DNA from: Gordonia alkanivorans NBRC 16433
GTDB taxonomy: Bacteria > Actinomycetota > Actinomycetes > Mycobacteriales > Mycobacteriaceae
Length of the DNA: 64,000 nucleotides
Assembly (NCBI RefSeq): GCF_000225505.1
Contig: NZ_BACI01000120.1
Location: forward strand, 124,001 to 188,000
Direction: 5' to 3'
Shown here: in pieces, positions 18,213 through 26,540 of the stretch
Position numbering within the stretch: the stretch's first letter is position 1
How the letters are laid out: each line of letters starts with the position of its first letter
Position numbers and translations under genes: made by a program
Notes under the pieces: model-generated
What the model was told of the DNA's origin: nothing
What the model saw: only the letters and a program-made list of their open reading frames with translations
The model's database searches: none

Positions 18213-18722
18213 GTGAATGCCCTGTCCGTCGCCGTTGCCGTGCTGCTCTTCGCGTTGGCCGGGCTCTGGGCCACGGTCGGGGTCCGCGGGCTCCGCGGCT
18301 CACTCCCGCGCAATCGCCGCTTCGGCGTTCGTACCGACGAGACCATGCGCTCCGACGAAGCCTTCCGCGTCGCCAATCGCGTGGCCGCACCGGGCACCCT
18401 CGGCGCCGGCGTGATCCTCGTCCTCGGCGCCGTCGCCACCCTCGCCGTCGACGGCGGCTGGTCGATCCTGTTCGGTGTGGTCGCCCTGGTCGCCGCGCTG
18501 GTCATCATCGGCTTGGTCAGCGCCATCGGGGTCCGCGCCGCCGCCACCGTGCCGGCCGAGGACGCGGGTTGCTCCTGCTGCTCGGGTCACGACGACGGCC
18601 ACAGCCATGCCGAGCCGGCCGGGGAGCAGGGCACCTCCGAGCCCGCCGCCGACTGCGGCACCAGCAGCTGCGGTGCATGCTCGCTGCGCGGCGTCTGCTC
18701 GAGCGACACCGCGCAGGCCTGA
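18213..18722 (+). CDS. SdpI-like membrane protein with Cys/His-rich tail
   Basis: A 169-residue protein. Residues 1-108 form an SdpI/YhfL-type three-helix membrane domain with the signature RNRRFGVRT-x-ETMRSDEAF between helices 1 and 2. The last 55 residues are cytosolic and carry two cysteine clusters, CSCC with a following HDDGHSH and CGTSSCGACSLRGVC. This tail looks able to bind metal and is not part of the usual SdpI fold. SdpI gives immunity to a killing factor in Bacillus; that role is not assumed here. The transporter gene follows 28 bases downstream, so both may be co-transcribed. Confidence 0.75.
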   Translation: MNALSVAVAVLLFALAGLWATVGVRGLRGSLPRNRRFGVRTDETMRSDEAFRVANRVAAPGTLGAGVILVLGAVATLAVDGGWSILFGVVALVAALVIIGLVSAIGVRAAATVPAEDAGCSCCSGHDDGHSHAEPAGEQGTSEPAADCGTSSCGACSLRGVCSSDTAQA

Positions 18723-18750
18723 CCAGGCCTGCCGCCGGCAGCTCGGACGT

Positions 18751-19746
18751 ATGCGCACGCTCAAGAACCTTCTCGACCGCTCGCCGATCGACGGATTCAT
18801 CCTCGCGATCGTCGCCGCGGTCGTCGTCGCCGCTTTCCTCCCCGTCCGCGGGGCCGCCGGGGAAGTCCTCGACTGGGTCGTGATCATCGCGATCGGCGCC
18901 CTGTTCTTCCTCTACGGCACGCGGCTGCACCCCCGAGAGGCCCTCGAGGGTCTGAAGCACTGGCGCCTGCACGTGACGATCCTCGCGTTCACGTTCGTGG
19001 CGTTCCCGATCATCGGTCTGGCCCTGAAGCCGGTCGTCGAGCCGCTGATCGGCTCCGACCTCTACGCCGGACTGCTGTTCCTGTGCCTGGTGCCCTCGAC
19101 CGTGCAGTCGTCGATCGCGTTCACCTCCATCGCGAAGGGCAACATCGCCGGCGCGATCGTCAGCGCCTCCGCGTCGAACATCCTGGGCGTGTTCCTCACC
19201 CCGCTGCTGGTGGTCGCACTGATGCACAACACCGGCGACGCGAGCATCGACGCGACGTCGATCCTGAAGATCGTCGCGCAGATCCTGGTGCCGTTCGTGG
19301 TCGGTCAGCTGGCTCGGCCGTGGGTCGGGCCGTTCTTCGCCCGACACGCCAAGATCACCAAACTCGCCGACCGCAGCACCATCGTCCTCGTGGTCTACGT
19401 CGCCTTCAGCGAGGGCGTCGTCAACGGCATCTGGTCGTCGGTCGACGCCGCACAGGTGATCGCCGTCGCGGTGATCTCGCTACTACTGGTGCTGATCATG
19501 CTCGTCATCACCGGCTGGGTGCCGAAGAAGCTCGGCTTCGACCGCGCCGACACCATCGCCATCCAGTTCTGCGGCACCAAGAAGAGCCTCGCCACCGGAC
19601 TGCCGATGGCCACCGTCCTCTTCGCCGGCTCGACCGTCGGCCTCATCGTCCTACCGCTGATGATCTTCCATCAGATCCAGCTCATCATCTGCTCATGGCT
19701 GGCGACGCGGTACGGACGTGAGGCGGAAGCGATCGAGGCCGGCTAG
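18751..19746 (+). CDS. Bile acid:sodium symporter-family transporter (SLC10A7-like)
   Basis: A 331-residue membrane protein with nine or ten hydrophobic helices. Blocks typical of the SBF-like family are FLYGTRLHP, LCLVPSTVQSSIAFTSIAKGN, ASASNILGVFLTPLLV and FCGTKKSLATGLPMA. These place it with the YfeH/SLC10A7 group rather than true bile-acid carriers. The transported solute is not known. The ATG at 18751 is the first start after the preceding stop at 18722. Confidence 0.85.
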   Translation: MRTLKNLLDRSPIDGFILAIVAAVVVAAFLPVRGAAGEVLDWVVIIAIGALFFLYGTRLHPREALEGLKHWRLHVTILAFTFVAFPIIGLALKPVVEPLIGSDLYAGLLFLCLVPSTVQSSIAFTSIAKGNIAGAIVSASASNILGVFLTPLLVVALMHNTGDASIDATSILKIVAQILVPFVVGQLARPWVGPFFARHAKITKLADRSTIVLVVYVAFSEGVVNGIWSSVDAAQVIAVAVISLLLVLIMLVITGWVPKKLGFDRADTIAIQFCGTKKSLATGLPMATVLFAGSTVGLIVLPLMIFHQIQLIICSWLATRYGREAEAIEAG

Positions 19747-19762
19747 CTGACGCAGGCACGCT

Positions 19763-19823
19763 ACTTTGACGAAACTTTGGGGCAAATGACACTTTGTCAC
19801 TAGCCCCAAAGTAGGATCAAAGT
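19763..19823. promoter_or_regulatory. Multi-element dyad operator upstream of the AlbA_2 gene
   Basis: Three ACTTTG copies (19763, 19774, 19791) face two CAAAGT copies (19807, 19818). The outer pairs are each spaced 11 bp and form a long inverted repeat whose core arms, ACTTTGGGGC (19774-19783) and GCCCCAAAGT (19803-19812), match perfectly. The middle copy sits in a smaller palindrome, TGACA-CTT-TGTCA (19787-19799). The array overlaps a TAGGAT -10 element (19812-19817), seven bases before the ATG. This suggests autoregulation by cooperative binding. Confidence 0.65.
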
Positions 19824-19824
19824 C

Positions 19825-21588
19825 ATGTCCGGTATCGATACTGCTCTGTCTAAAGTTCGCTCAGGTACCTCTGCTGACTCGGTTGAGTCTTCGACCCTGG
19901 ACTTCAAGACCGAGAAGCAGGGTGGGTTCAAAGAGACCGCGGTGGATCTTGCGGAAGCATGCGTGTGCTTCGCGAACTCGACCGGCGGAATAGTTGTACT
20001 CGGGATCAAGGACAAGCCGGGAGGGGCCGATGCATTCGTCGGAACGTCAATCAACGCCGACAAACTGCGATCCGCGATCTATGACCGCACCGAACCCCAC
20101 CTGACAGTGAGTATCGAAGAAGTTCACTACGAGGGTTCGCGGCTACTGCAGATCACAGTGCCAGAGGGCCTCGAAGTGTACTCAACGTCCCAAGGCGAGT
20201 ACTGCCAGCGCTGGATGTCTGAGTGCCGTCCTATGGATCCGGGCGCGGTCGCGCGATTGAGTGACGAACGGCGCGGAAACGACTGGTCTGCAGAATCATC
20301 GGGCACTCCGATCGACGCAGTCGACACAACCGCAATAGAGAAAGTCCGTGAGCTCCTGCGTCTGACCGACGACGACGCCAGGGTTCACTTGTCACGCTCT
20401 AGCCCAGCGGAAATCGTGCGTCGACTCGGGTTAGCAGCGGACGACGGATGCCTCACAAGGGCAGGCGAGATCCTCCTTGTCGAGAAGTCGTCAAGTGGCC
20501 CACAAGAGCTACTCGTTTATCAACACCGCCGCACCCCCAGCGGCGAAGCCGACTTCAGTCGCCGATGGGGCACGCCGCTGGTGACAACCTTCGCCGAGGT
20601 CCTTGAGGTGATCTCAGCCCGTCTCTCTGTCACACCCATAACCGTTCGCTCGGGCCAGCAACTCGCAATCGAGGACTTCTCGTCGATCGCCATCCGCGAA
20701 GCGCTCGCCAACGCCCTGATCCACCGCGACCTACGCGAAAACCAGCCAGTCCAAGTACGCCACTCGCCGGCAACGCTGAACATCAATTCCCCTGGCCCGC
20801 TAGTAGCTGGCGTCACTCCAGACAACATCCTCACGCGTGGAACGAAACCGAGATACCCATCGCTCGCCAAGGCCTTCAACACCCTCGGTTGGGGGGAATA
20901 CCTCGGCCAAGGAGTAAATCGGATGTTTCGCGAAATGGCGCGAAGCGGACGGCCTCTGCCCGAAATCCAGAGTTACCCCGACCGCGTAGAGGTGCTGTTC
21001 AGGGGTGCCCCACCAAATATCCATGTCGCTCGACTGGTTGCAGAGCTGCCCGAGGACTTGAAGAACGACACCGACACTCTGTTGATACTGATGCGATTGT
21101 GCGCCAAGAAGAGTGTGACCGCGCAGCAAATAGCGCCGATCATCCAACGTTCGGTCGAAGATGCGGAGTCTGCTCTTCGCCACGCAAGCCAATCCGAGGT
21201 CGAGCTTGTCGAGCCCACAGCAGGGACGCGAAATCGCAAGTATCCCAATTACAGATTCCGTGGCGATGTACTCGCTCGCCTTGGCCCTGCGGTCGCCTAT
21301 CACTCTCGTACAAGCGGCGAAGTCGACCGGAAGATCATCGACCATGTCCGGGAATACAACTCAATAAACAACGCGACAGTTCAGCGTCTATTCGACATCG
21401 ACGTTTACGGTGCGCGCGACATTCTCAAGAATCTTGTCGGGCGTGAAGTCCTAACCCGGGTATCCACTCAGACCCGTGGCAAGGCCGTGAAGTACGGACC
21501 GGGACCGAGATTCCCCGCGAAGAAGACAAGACGGAAGCAAACCTCCAAGGGTGAATCGCTCACACTGTTCTCGGACGGCTCGGAGTAG
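19825..21588 (+). CDS. AlbA_2/HATPase_c_4 putative transcriptional regulator (COG2865 type)
   Basis: A 587-residue protein. Residues 20-130 form an AlbA_2 (Schlafen-like) domain with the blocks ESSTLDFKTE and CFANSTGGIVVLGI. Residues about 270-400 resemble the HATPase_c_4 domain (IREALANALIHRDL, then LNINSPGPLVAGVTPDNIL and NRMFREMARSGRP). The C-terminal third looks like winged-helix units. The tail, about residues 560-587, is lysine/arginine-rich. Such proteins are annotated as ATP-dependent regulators; some sit in defence or mobile contexts. GC content and codon use look clearly lower than in flanking genes, suggesting recent acquisition. No partner gene is adjacent. The start is fixed by the -10 element at 19812. 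Confidence 0.75.
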   Translation: MSGIDTALSKVRSGTSADSVESSTLDFKTEKQGGFKETAVDLAEACVCFANSTGGIVVLGIKDKPGGADAFVGTSINADKLRSAIYDRTEPHLTVSIEEVHYEGSRLLQITVPEGLEVYSTSQGEYCQRWMSECRPMDPGAVARLSDERRGNDWSAESSGTPIDAVDTTAIEKVRELLRLTDDDARVHLSRSSPAEIVRRLGLAADDGCLTRAGEILLVEKSSSGPQELLVYQHRRTPSGEADFSRRWGTPLVTTFAEVLEVISARLSVTPITVRSGQQLAIEDFSSIAIREALANALIHRDLRENQPVQVRHSPATLNINSPGPLVAGVTPDNILTRGTKPRYPSLAKAFNTLGWGEYLGQGVNRMFREMARSGRPLPEIQSYPDRVEVLFRGAPPNIHVARLVAELPEDLKNDTDTLLILMRLCAKKSVTAQQIAPIIQRSVEDAESALRHASQSEVELVEPTAGTRNRKYPNYRFRGDVLARLGPAVAYHSRTSGEVDRKIIDHVREYNSINNATVQRLFDIDVYGARDILKNLVGREVLTRVSTQTRGKAVKYGPGPRFPAKKTRRKQTSKGESLTLFSDGSE

Positions 21589-21655
21589 CTGCTTCGATCA
21601 CGACGGTGGGAGTGAATCAACATCGTCGGGCCCGTTCTGCGAGTACGCCAAAGCG

Positions 21656-23698
21656 TCAGCCGATAGGCGTCGAGACCGGCAGGTTCACGAAGCTCGGCCG
21701 GTTCGGGTCGAGCTGGATGTGCTGCGGCCTCAGTCCGGACTCGTTGAGCAGCGGCCGAAGCGGCAGTCCGCGCGGGAAGTTCATCGCGAAGACGTCGACG
21801 CGCAGTCGGTGACCGGGCTTCACGATCGCCTCGGTGGGCAACAATCCGATGTCGATGCTGACCGGTCGTCCCGGCGCCACCCGCTGTCGTGTTGACAGGG
21901 TAAGGTTGTAGAACGGGTCGATGACATCGCCATTGGGTGCGAATTGTGATGTCGCACGGTCATATCCGCGCAGGGACGCCACCACCTGGCCGGAGGTGAT
22001 GACCTTCGACGTGCCATCGGGTGCGACGTCGTTGAGGGTGGCCGTCCAATAGCCGTCCGTGGCGTCGAGCACGGTGTTCAGCCGGACGTTCGAGTAGCCG
22101 GACACGCTGCGGGTCGTCGTCAGCGGGGGAGTGGTGAACGTCAGTGCGGCGCGCTCGGAGATCCGGGCGTCGTCGGAGCAGCCCGGGAAGATCGCCAGCG
22201 CGCCGGCCATCTGCTGCGCGGCGTCGCGCGAACACACGGGTGCGAGGCCGGGGGCGACGGTCATGCGCGCCCGCGACTGCGGCGCCGTCGGGGTCAGGCT
22301 GCCGTCGCGGACCGCATACGGGGCGGTACCGCTACGACGGTCGCTCAGGTAGAGGCGCTGGCGTTCCATCCCGGCGCGCGGGAATTGCCGCGCGGTGATC
22401 CAGGAGTCGCCGACCTGCTTGAGGTTGACCGGACCGTAGGAGTCGATGCCGTTGTCGATTCCCTTGAGCCACTTGTCGAACCAGGCCTTCTGCAGCACGT
22501 CCAGGCGCGGCGGCGAGCCGGCGCGTCCCTGCTGGCCGCCACCGATGGTGAGGTGGTAACCGTCGCCCATGATCAGCTGCTTCTTGCCGGGGGGCAGCGG
22601 GATCTTGTTGTACATGCGGACTTCGGAGTTGGTGAACAGGTCGAACCAACCGCCGTAGATGAACGTCGGCGTGGTGATGTTCTCGGCGCGATCGAGCCAG
22701 GCCGTGCGCGGCTCGGAGTCGGTCTCCAGCAACTCCTTCAGCTCCGGCGGCACCGACGCGATGTCGGGGGTGAAGAGGCCGGCGAGGAGTTGCGGATAGA
22801 AGGTGAGCGGATCGGCGATCCGGTCGGCCAGCCACTTCCAGTCGAAGGTGCCGTTCAGCATCGACGCCACGTTCGGGATCATCTTGGTGGTGTTGACCAG
22901 CGTCAGCCAGAGCGGCAGGAAGCCGACGCCGAGTGCGCCGCCGGGCGCGACGATGTCGCGGATGAGGTCGCCGCCCGGTTCGACCGGGAAGATCGCCTTG
23001 AGCGCCTTCGGGTTCTTGTTGGCGGCCTGGATCTGGTTGATCGCCGAGTAGGAGACCCCCGACATACCGACCTTGCCGTTGGACCACCGCTGCTTCGACG
23101 CCCAGTCGATGACCTCGACGGTGTCGCGCTGCTCGCGGTCCTGGAAGACATCCCACTTGCCCTGGGAGAAGCCGGTTCCACGCACGTCGACGACGACCTG
23201 CGTGTAACCGCTGCGGACGAGGTCGAAGTCGACGAGGAAGGTCTTGGCGCCGCCGTCACGGATGGTGTGCGCGATGTCGTTGATGCCGTCGATCGGGGTG
23301 CCCGACAGATTGATCGACCGGGCGAGCTGCAGGAGGAACGGTTCGAGCACCGGATGCTGGGTGACCGCGGAACCGATCGAGCTGACCAGCTTGGTGTACG
23401 GGGTCATGTTGACGATGACCGGCGTCTTCGTCGACGTCGGACGTTCACGGGCGTCGGCGGGCCGGTACACGTTCGCACGCAGGACGGTGCCGTCGCTCAT
23501 CCGGATCGGCACGTCCCAGCTGACGTTCACGCCGGCATGAGGTTGCGGACCGTCGTGGCTCGCGGCCCAACGCGCTGCCGCCGACCCTCCCGTCGGACCA
23601 CTCGGTGCGGCACCCGAAACCGCGGTCGGCGCGACCAACACCGCGACGAGTGCGATCACCCCCGCCAGCAGACGAACACTCTTCGACGACCTGCCCAT
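21656..23698 (-). CDS. Secreted CocE/NonD-family hydrolase (X-Pro dipeptidyl-peptidase-like)
   Basis: A 680-residue alpha/beta hydrolase. An N-terminal signal peptide (basic start, hydrophobic core about residues 10-26, cleavage probably near VSGAAP) directs export. The S15 domain has the Asp/Trp blocks DVRGTGFSQGKWD and the nucleophile motif GMSGVSYS near residue 216. The C-terminal beta-sandwich (about 470-670) is the usual X-Pro dipeptidyl-peptidase C domain. Relatives cleave peptides or esters, and the substrate is not readable. ATG 23698 is preferred over an upstream GTG at 23704. Confidence 0.82.
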   Translation of the reverse strand: MGRSSKSVRLLAGVIALVAVLVAPTAVSGAAPSGPTGGSAAARWAASHDGPQPHAGVNVSWDVPIRMSDGTVLRANVYRPADARERPTSTKTPVIVNMTPYTKLVSSIGSAVTQHPVLEPFLLQLARSINLSGTPIDGINDIAHTIRDGGAKTFLVDFDLVRSGYTQVVVDVRGTGFSQGKWDVFQDREQRDTVEVIDWASKQRWSNGKVGMSGVSYSAINQIQAANKNPKALKAIFPVEPGGDLIRDIVAPGGALGVGFLPLWLTLVNTTKMIPNVASMLNGTFDWKWLADRIADPLTFYPQLLAGLFTPDIASVPPELKELLETDSEPRTAWLDRAENITTPTFIYGGWFDLFTNSEVRMYNKIPLPPGKKQLIMGDGYHLTIGGGQQGRAGSPPRLDVLQKAWFDKWLKGIDNGIDSYGPVNLKQVGDSWITARQFPRAGMERQRLYLSDRRSGTAPYAVRDGSLTPTAPQSRARMTVAPGLAPVCSRDAAQQMAGALAIFPGCSDDARISERAALTFTTPPLTTTRSVSGYSNVRLNTVLDATDGYWTATLNDVAPDGTSKVITSGQVVASLRGYDRATSQFAPNGDVIDPFYNLTLSTRQRVAPGRPVSIDIGLLPTEAIVKPGHRLRVDVFAMNFPRGLPLRPLLNESGLRPQHIQLDPNRPSFVNLPVSTPIG

Positions 23699-23805
23699 AC
23701 ACACCCCCGCGTGTGATGCGCCGCGCCGACGGCTGAGCGTCGTCGCGGCGATACCTGATCAAGCGATCACAACTTAGCATCGGTGGTGATGTGGGTCACC
23801 GGTGG

Positions 23806-24483
23806 TCAGTTGAGGCTGAGGTCGATCGGGTGCGTCGCGAGAAGCGGCATCGGCCACGGTTGCCGGCGCAGCATGTCGAACCAGACGTCGACGCCGGGCG
23901 GGGCGAGCAGGTCGCGGGGGAGTGCCGAGGCGAGCATCCAGCTGAACTGGTCGAGCTCGTCGTCGAGCTGACCGATTCCCCATCCGCTGTAGCCGGCGAA
24001 GATGCGCACACCTTCGAGCACCTCGGACAGCGGTTCCGGGTCGGCGTCGAGGTCGACGAGGACTACGCGGCCGTCGACGGGACGAAGAGCGGGATGGTCG
24101 TCGACGTCGTAGCCGTGCTTCATCACGCCGAGGCACAGTGCCGCGTCCTGCTTGACCGGGCCGCCGATGTAGAGCGCGCGAGGCGACGCCGCGATGTCCG
24201 TCCACTGCGGCAGCAGGTTGTGCACCGCTGTCTGGCTCATGCGGTTGAGGACGACGCCGAGACTGCCTGCCTCGTTGTGCTCGATGACATAGATGACCGT
24301 GCGCGCGAATGTCGGTTCGATGAGATCGGTCGACGCGATCAGCGCGGTGCCGGGACGGACGCGATGGGTGGGATCGGCGTCCCAGGGGACACCGGGCATG
24401 CGACCACTGTCACCGCTGCCCGCCGAAGGATCCCCGGAGCGGAATTCCGGTGTGGGATCGTCTGCGTCGTCACCGCCGGCCAC
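23806..24483 (-). CDS. YqgE/AlgH-family protein (DUF179)
   Basis: A 225-residue protein. After a polar N-terminus of about 40 residues comes the AlgH fold with typical blocks ALIASTDLIEPTFARTVIYVIEHNEAGSLGVVLNR (about 43-78), IYGG-like LYIGGPVKQDAALCL, FAGYSGWGIGQLDDEL and DLLAPPGVDVWFDMLR. The family's biochemical function is unknown. In M. tuberculosis the homologue sits beside an MFS gene near leuS, as here. The start could be the GTG at 24483 or an internal ATG (MPGVPWD) 28 codons later. Confidence 0.82.
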   Translation of the reverse strand: MAGGDDADDPTPEFRSGDPSAGSGDSGRMPGVPWDADPTHRVRPGTALIASTDLIEPTFARTVIYVIEHNEAGSLGVVLNRMSQTAVHNLLPQWTDIAASPRALYIGGPVKQDAALCLGVMKHGYDVDDHPALRPVDGRVVLVDLDADPEPLSEVLEGVRIFAGYSGWGIGQLDDELDQFSWMLASALPRDLLAPPGVDVWFDMLRRQPWPMPLLATHPIDLSLN

Positions 24484-24553
24484 TCAGCCATCATCGCACG
24501 TCCGTCGAGTCCCGGGGTCGGCGCAGCCGACGGACCCCACCGGCGTCGGTGAG

Positions 24554-24559
24554 TACGCT
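24554..24559 (+). promoter_or_regulatory. -10 element of the MFS transporter gene (leaderless)
   Basis: TACGCT is followed by seven bases and the GTG at 24567, with no ribosome-binding site. Confidence 0.5.
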
Positions 24560-24566
24560 TGAACGG

Positions 24567-25898
24567 GTGAACAGCACCGAGGTGAGCCAAAGCCGCGGGT
24601 GGTCGGTGTTCATCCATTCGCTCCGTCACTCACCGGGTCTGGGACGGTTGCTGTTCGTCCGTCTCTCGAGTCAGGTCACGGACGGGATCTTCCAGGCAGC
24701 GCTCGTCGGGAGCATCCTCTTCAACCCCGAACGTCACGCGGATCCGCTGGCCGTCGCGGGCGGTCTCGCAGTGCTGTTGTTGCCCTATTCGCTCATCGGT
24801 CCGTTCGCCGGAGCGCTGCTCGATCACTGGGATCGACGCAATGTACTGCTGTACGCGAACCTGTTGCGCGGCGCGATCATCGGACTCGTCGCGATCGCGG
24901 TCGCATCCGGCGCACCGGACCTGGTGGTGCTGATCTCCGCACTCGCCGCAACGGGTGCGAGCCGGTTCGTCGCCGCGGGTCTGTCCGCCGGACTCCCGCA
25001 CGTGGCCAGACGCGAGGTGATCGTGGCGACCAACGCGTTGTTCACGACGCTCGGCGGCGCGATGCTCAGCGTCGGACTCGGGATCACGCTGGGTCTGCGC
25101 GCCATCTTCGGCGACGACAACTCGGGCAGTGCGCTCACCATGCTCGCCGGCATCGTGTTGGCTGTCGTATCCGGCGGTCTGGCGCATGGATTCCGACCGC
25201 TGCAACTGGGTCCCGACGAACCCGACGATCCGGGCAGGTCGGCGTTCCATGCGGTCTCGGTCGGCCTGTGGCACGGCGCCCGGGCGGTCGCGACCCACAA
25301 GACGGTGGCGGCCGCACTGTCGGCCATCGGCGCCCACCGACTCGTGTTCGGCATGAACACGTTGATGATCCTCGTGCTGACCCGCCAGATGGGACCGGGC
25401 GACGGGCTCGACCGCGTCAGCCTCGTCATCGGTTTCACCGGAGCAGGTGCCCTCCTCGCCGCGGTGATCACCCCGATCGCGGTGGCACGCGTCGGGCGGT
25501 ACGCCGCGCTGATGTGTGCACTGGGCGTCGGAGCCGTCGCCGAGGTGACCGTCCTGGGATTCCACTTCGCGGTCATCTGCGGATCGGCGTTCGTGCTGGG
25601 TCTGATCGGCCAGGTCGCCAAGCTGTGCGGTGACGTCGCGATGCAGGTCGACGTCGGTGACGCGGTACGCGGTCAGGTGTTCTCCGTGCAGGATGCCGTG
25701 TTCAACATCGCCTACGTCGGCGCGGTCACCATCGCGGCACTGGCGATCCCCGTCGACGGCCACGCCACCGTGCTCGTCGTCCTGGGTGTGGTGCTCTACC
25801 TGCTCGGCATGGTGGCGGTGCGCGCCCTCTACAACCGTGCGGAAGAAGCCGGTGAACCCGCGGCCGGTCCACGGGCGGTCAGCGACCCCGCCGCGTGA
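24567..25898 (+). CDS. MFS transporter
   Basis: A 443-residue major-facilitator protein with about twelve hydrophobic segments. It has the loop 2-3 motif region GPFAGALLDHWDRRNVLLYANLLRG, typical of the MFS_3/enterobactin-exporter-like branch. It corresponds to the mycobacterial MFS protein encoded next to the AlgH gene. The substrate is unknown. The GTG start is chosen for its -10 element at 24554. Its last 20 bases overlap the end of the convergent gene at 25879. Confidence 0.85.
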   Translation: MNSTEVSQSRGWSVFIHSLRHSPGLGRLLFVRLSSQVTDGIFQAALVGSILFNPERHADPLAVAGGLAVLLLPYSLIGPFAGALLDHWDRRNVLLYANLLRGAIIGLVAIAVASGAPDLVVLISALAATGASRFVAAGLSAGLPHVARREVIVATNALFTTLGGAMLSVGLGITLGLRAIFGDDNSGSALTMLAGIVLAVVSGGLAHGFRPLQLGPDEPDDPGRSAFHAVSVGLWHGARAVATHKTVAAALSAIGAHRLVFGMNTLMILVLTRQMGPGDGLDRVSLVIGFTGAGALLAAVITPIAVARVGRYAALMCALGVGAVAEVTVLGFHFAVICGSAFVLGLIGQVAKLCGDVAMQVDVGDAVRGQVFSVQDAVFNIAYVGAVTIAALAIPVDGHATVLVVLGVVLYLLGMVAVRALYNRAEEAGEPAAGPRAVSDPAA

Positions 25899-26436
25899 AC
25901 CGCGGGTCCCGCTTGTCGTAGGCCGCGTCGGCGACCCCGTCTCCGTTCAGGTCCACCAGCACCGTGTCCGTCACACCGTCCCCGTCGGCGTCGACATACA
26001 GGCGCTCGGCCGTCAGCCGACCTCCCTTCTCGGCCCCCACCAGTTCGAGGTCGGTGGATCCGTCCGCGTCCAGGTCGAGGCGCAAGTCTCTCGGCCCGTC
26101 GGGTTCCCCTGACCCGTCGGCCTCGGGGGAGCGCGCCTCCGGCGAGCCGGATTCGCCAACCACCCCGACGCGGTCGACGGCACGGTCCCACAACCCCGCG
26201 CCGGAGTCGCGGTAGAAGGCGTCCGGCTCCCCGTCCTCGTCGGTGTCGAGAGCTGCCACATCGGCGATGCCGTCGCCGTCGGTGTCCCACATCGCGTCGT
26301 CCCGACGGCCGTCACCGTCGAAGTCGAGGCGGACCGCGTCGGGCCCGGAATCGCCGAGAGCGGTGTCGGCAGGAGTGGACCAGCGGGTCGTCGAACCATC
26401 GCCGGGCCCGAAGAAATACTCGATCACCGGGTCCAT
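25879..26436 (-). CDS. Hypothetical protein with calcium-loop-like acidic repeats
   Basis: A 185-residue acidic protein starting MDPVIEYFFGPGDG. It carries at least five loops of the form D-x-D-x-D-G: LDFDGDGRRDD, WDTDGDGIAD, LDTDEDGEPD, LDLDADGSTD and VDADGDGVTD-TVLVDLNGDGVAD. These resemble EF-hand-like or thrombospondin type-3 calcium loops, and an internal repeat structure is evident. No signal peptide is seen, so it appears cytosolic or secreted by another route. Similar mycobacterial proteins have been labelled pullulanase, but no glycosidase domain is visible. The frame is open to 26493 and that upstream start is possible. Confidence 0.65.
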   Translation of the reverse strand: MDPVIEYFFGPGDGSTTRWSTPADTALGDSGPDAVRLDFDGDGRRDDAMWDTDGDGIADVAALDTDEDGEPDAFYRDSGAGLWDRAVDRVGVVGESGSPEARSPEADGSGEPDGPRDLRLDLDADGSTDLELVGAEKGGRLTAERLYVDADGDGVTDTVLVDLNGDGVADAAYDKRDPRFTRRGR

Positions 26437-26526
26437 GCGTTCTTGGACGCATGCACCACCCCGGCCGGTTCCATCGATCCCACGCCACATCACCCCCGGC
26501 GTGTGACCGAGCCCGTTCGTACCCGG

Positions 26527-26532
26527 TAGGTT
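26527..26532 (+). promoter_or_regulatory. -10 element of the EgtE-like gene (leaderless)
   Basis: TAGGTT is followed by eight bases and the ATG at 26541, without a Shine-Dalgarno sequence. Confidence 0.5.
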
Positions 26533-26540
26533 GAGGCCCT

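Noticed and set aside
19825-21588. Gene called as a Schlafen-type phage defence system
   Set aside because: An AlbA_2 domain alone does not show defence, and there are no partner genes, integrase or phage genes around it. Only regulator-like features can be supported.
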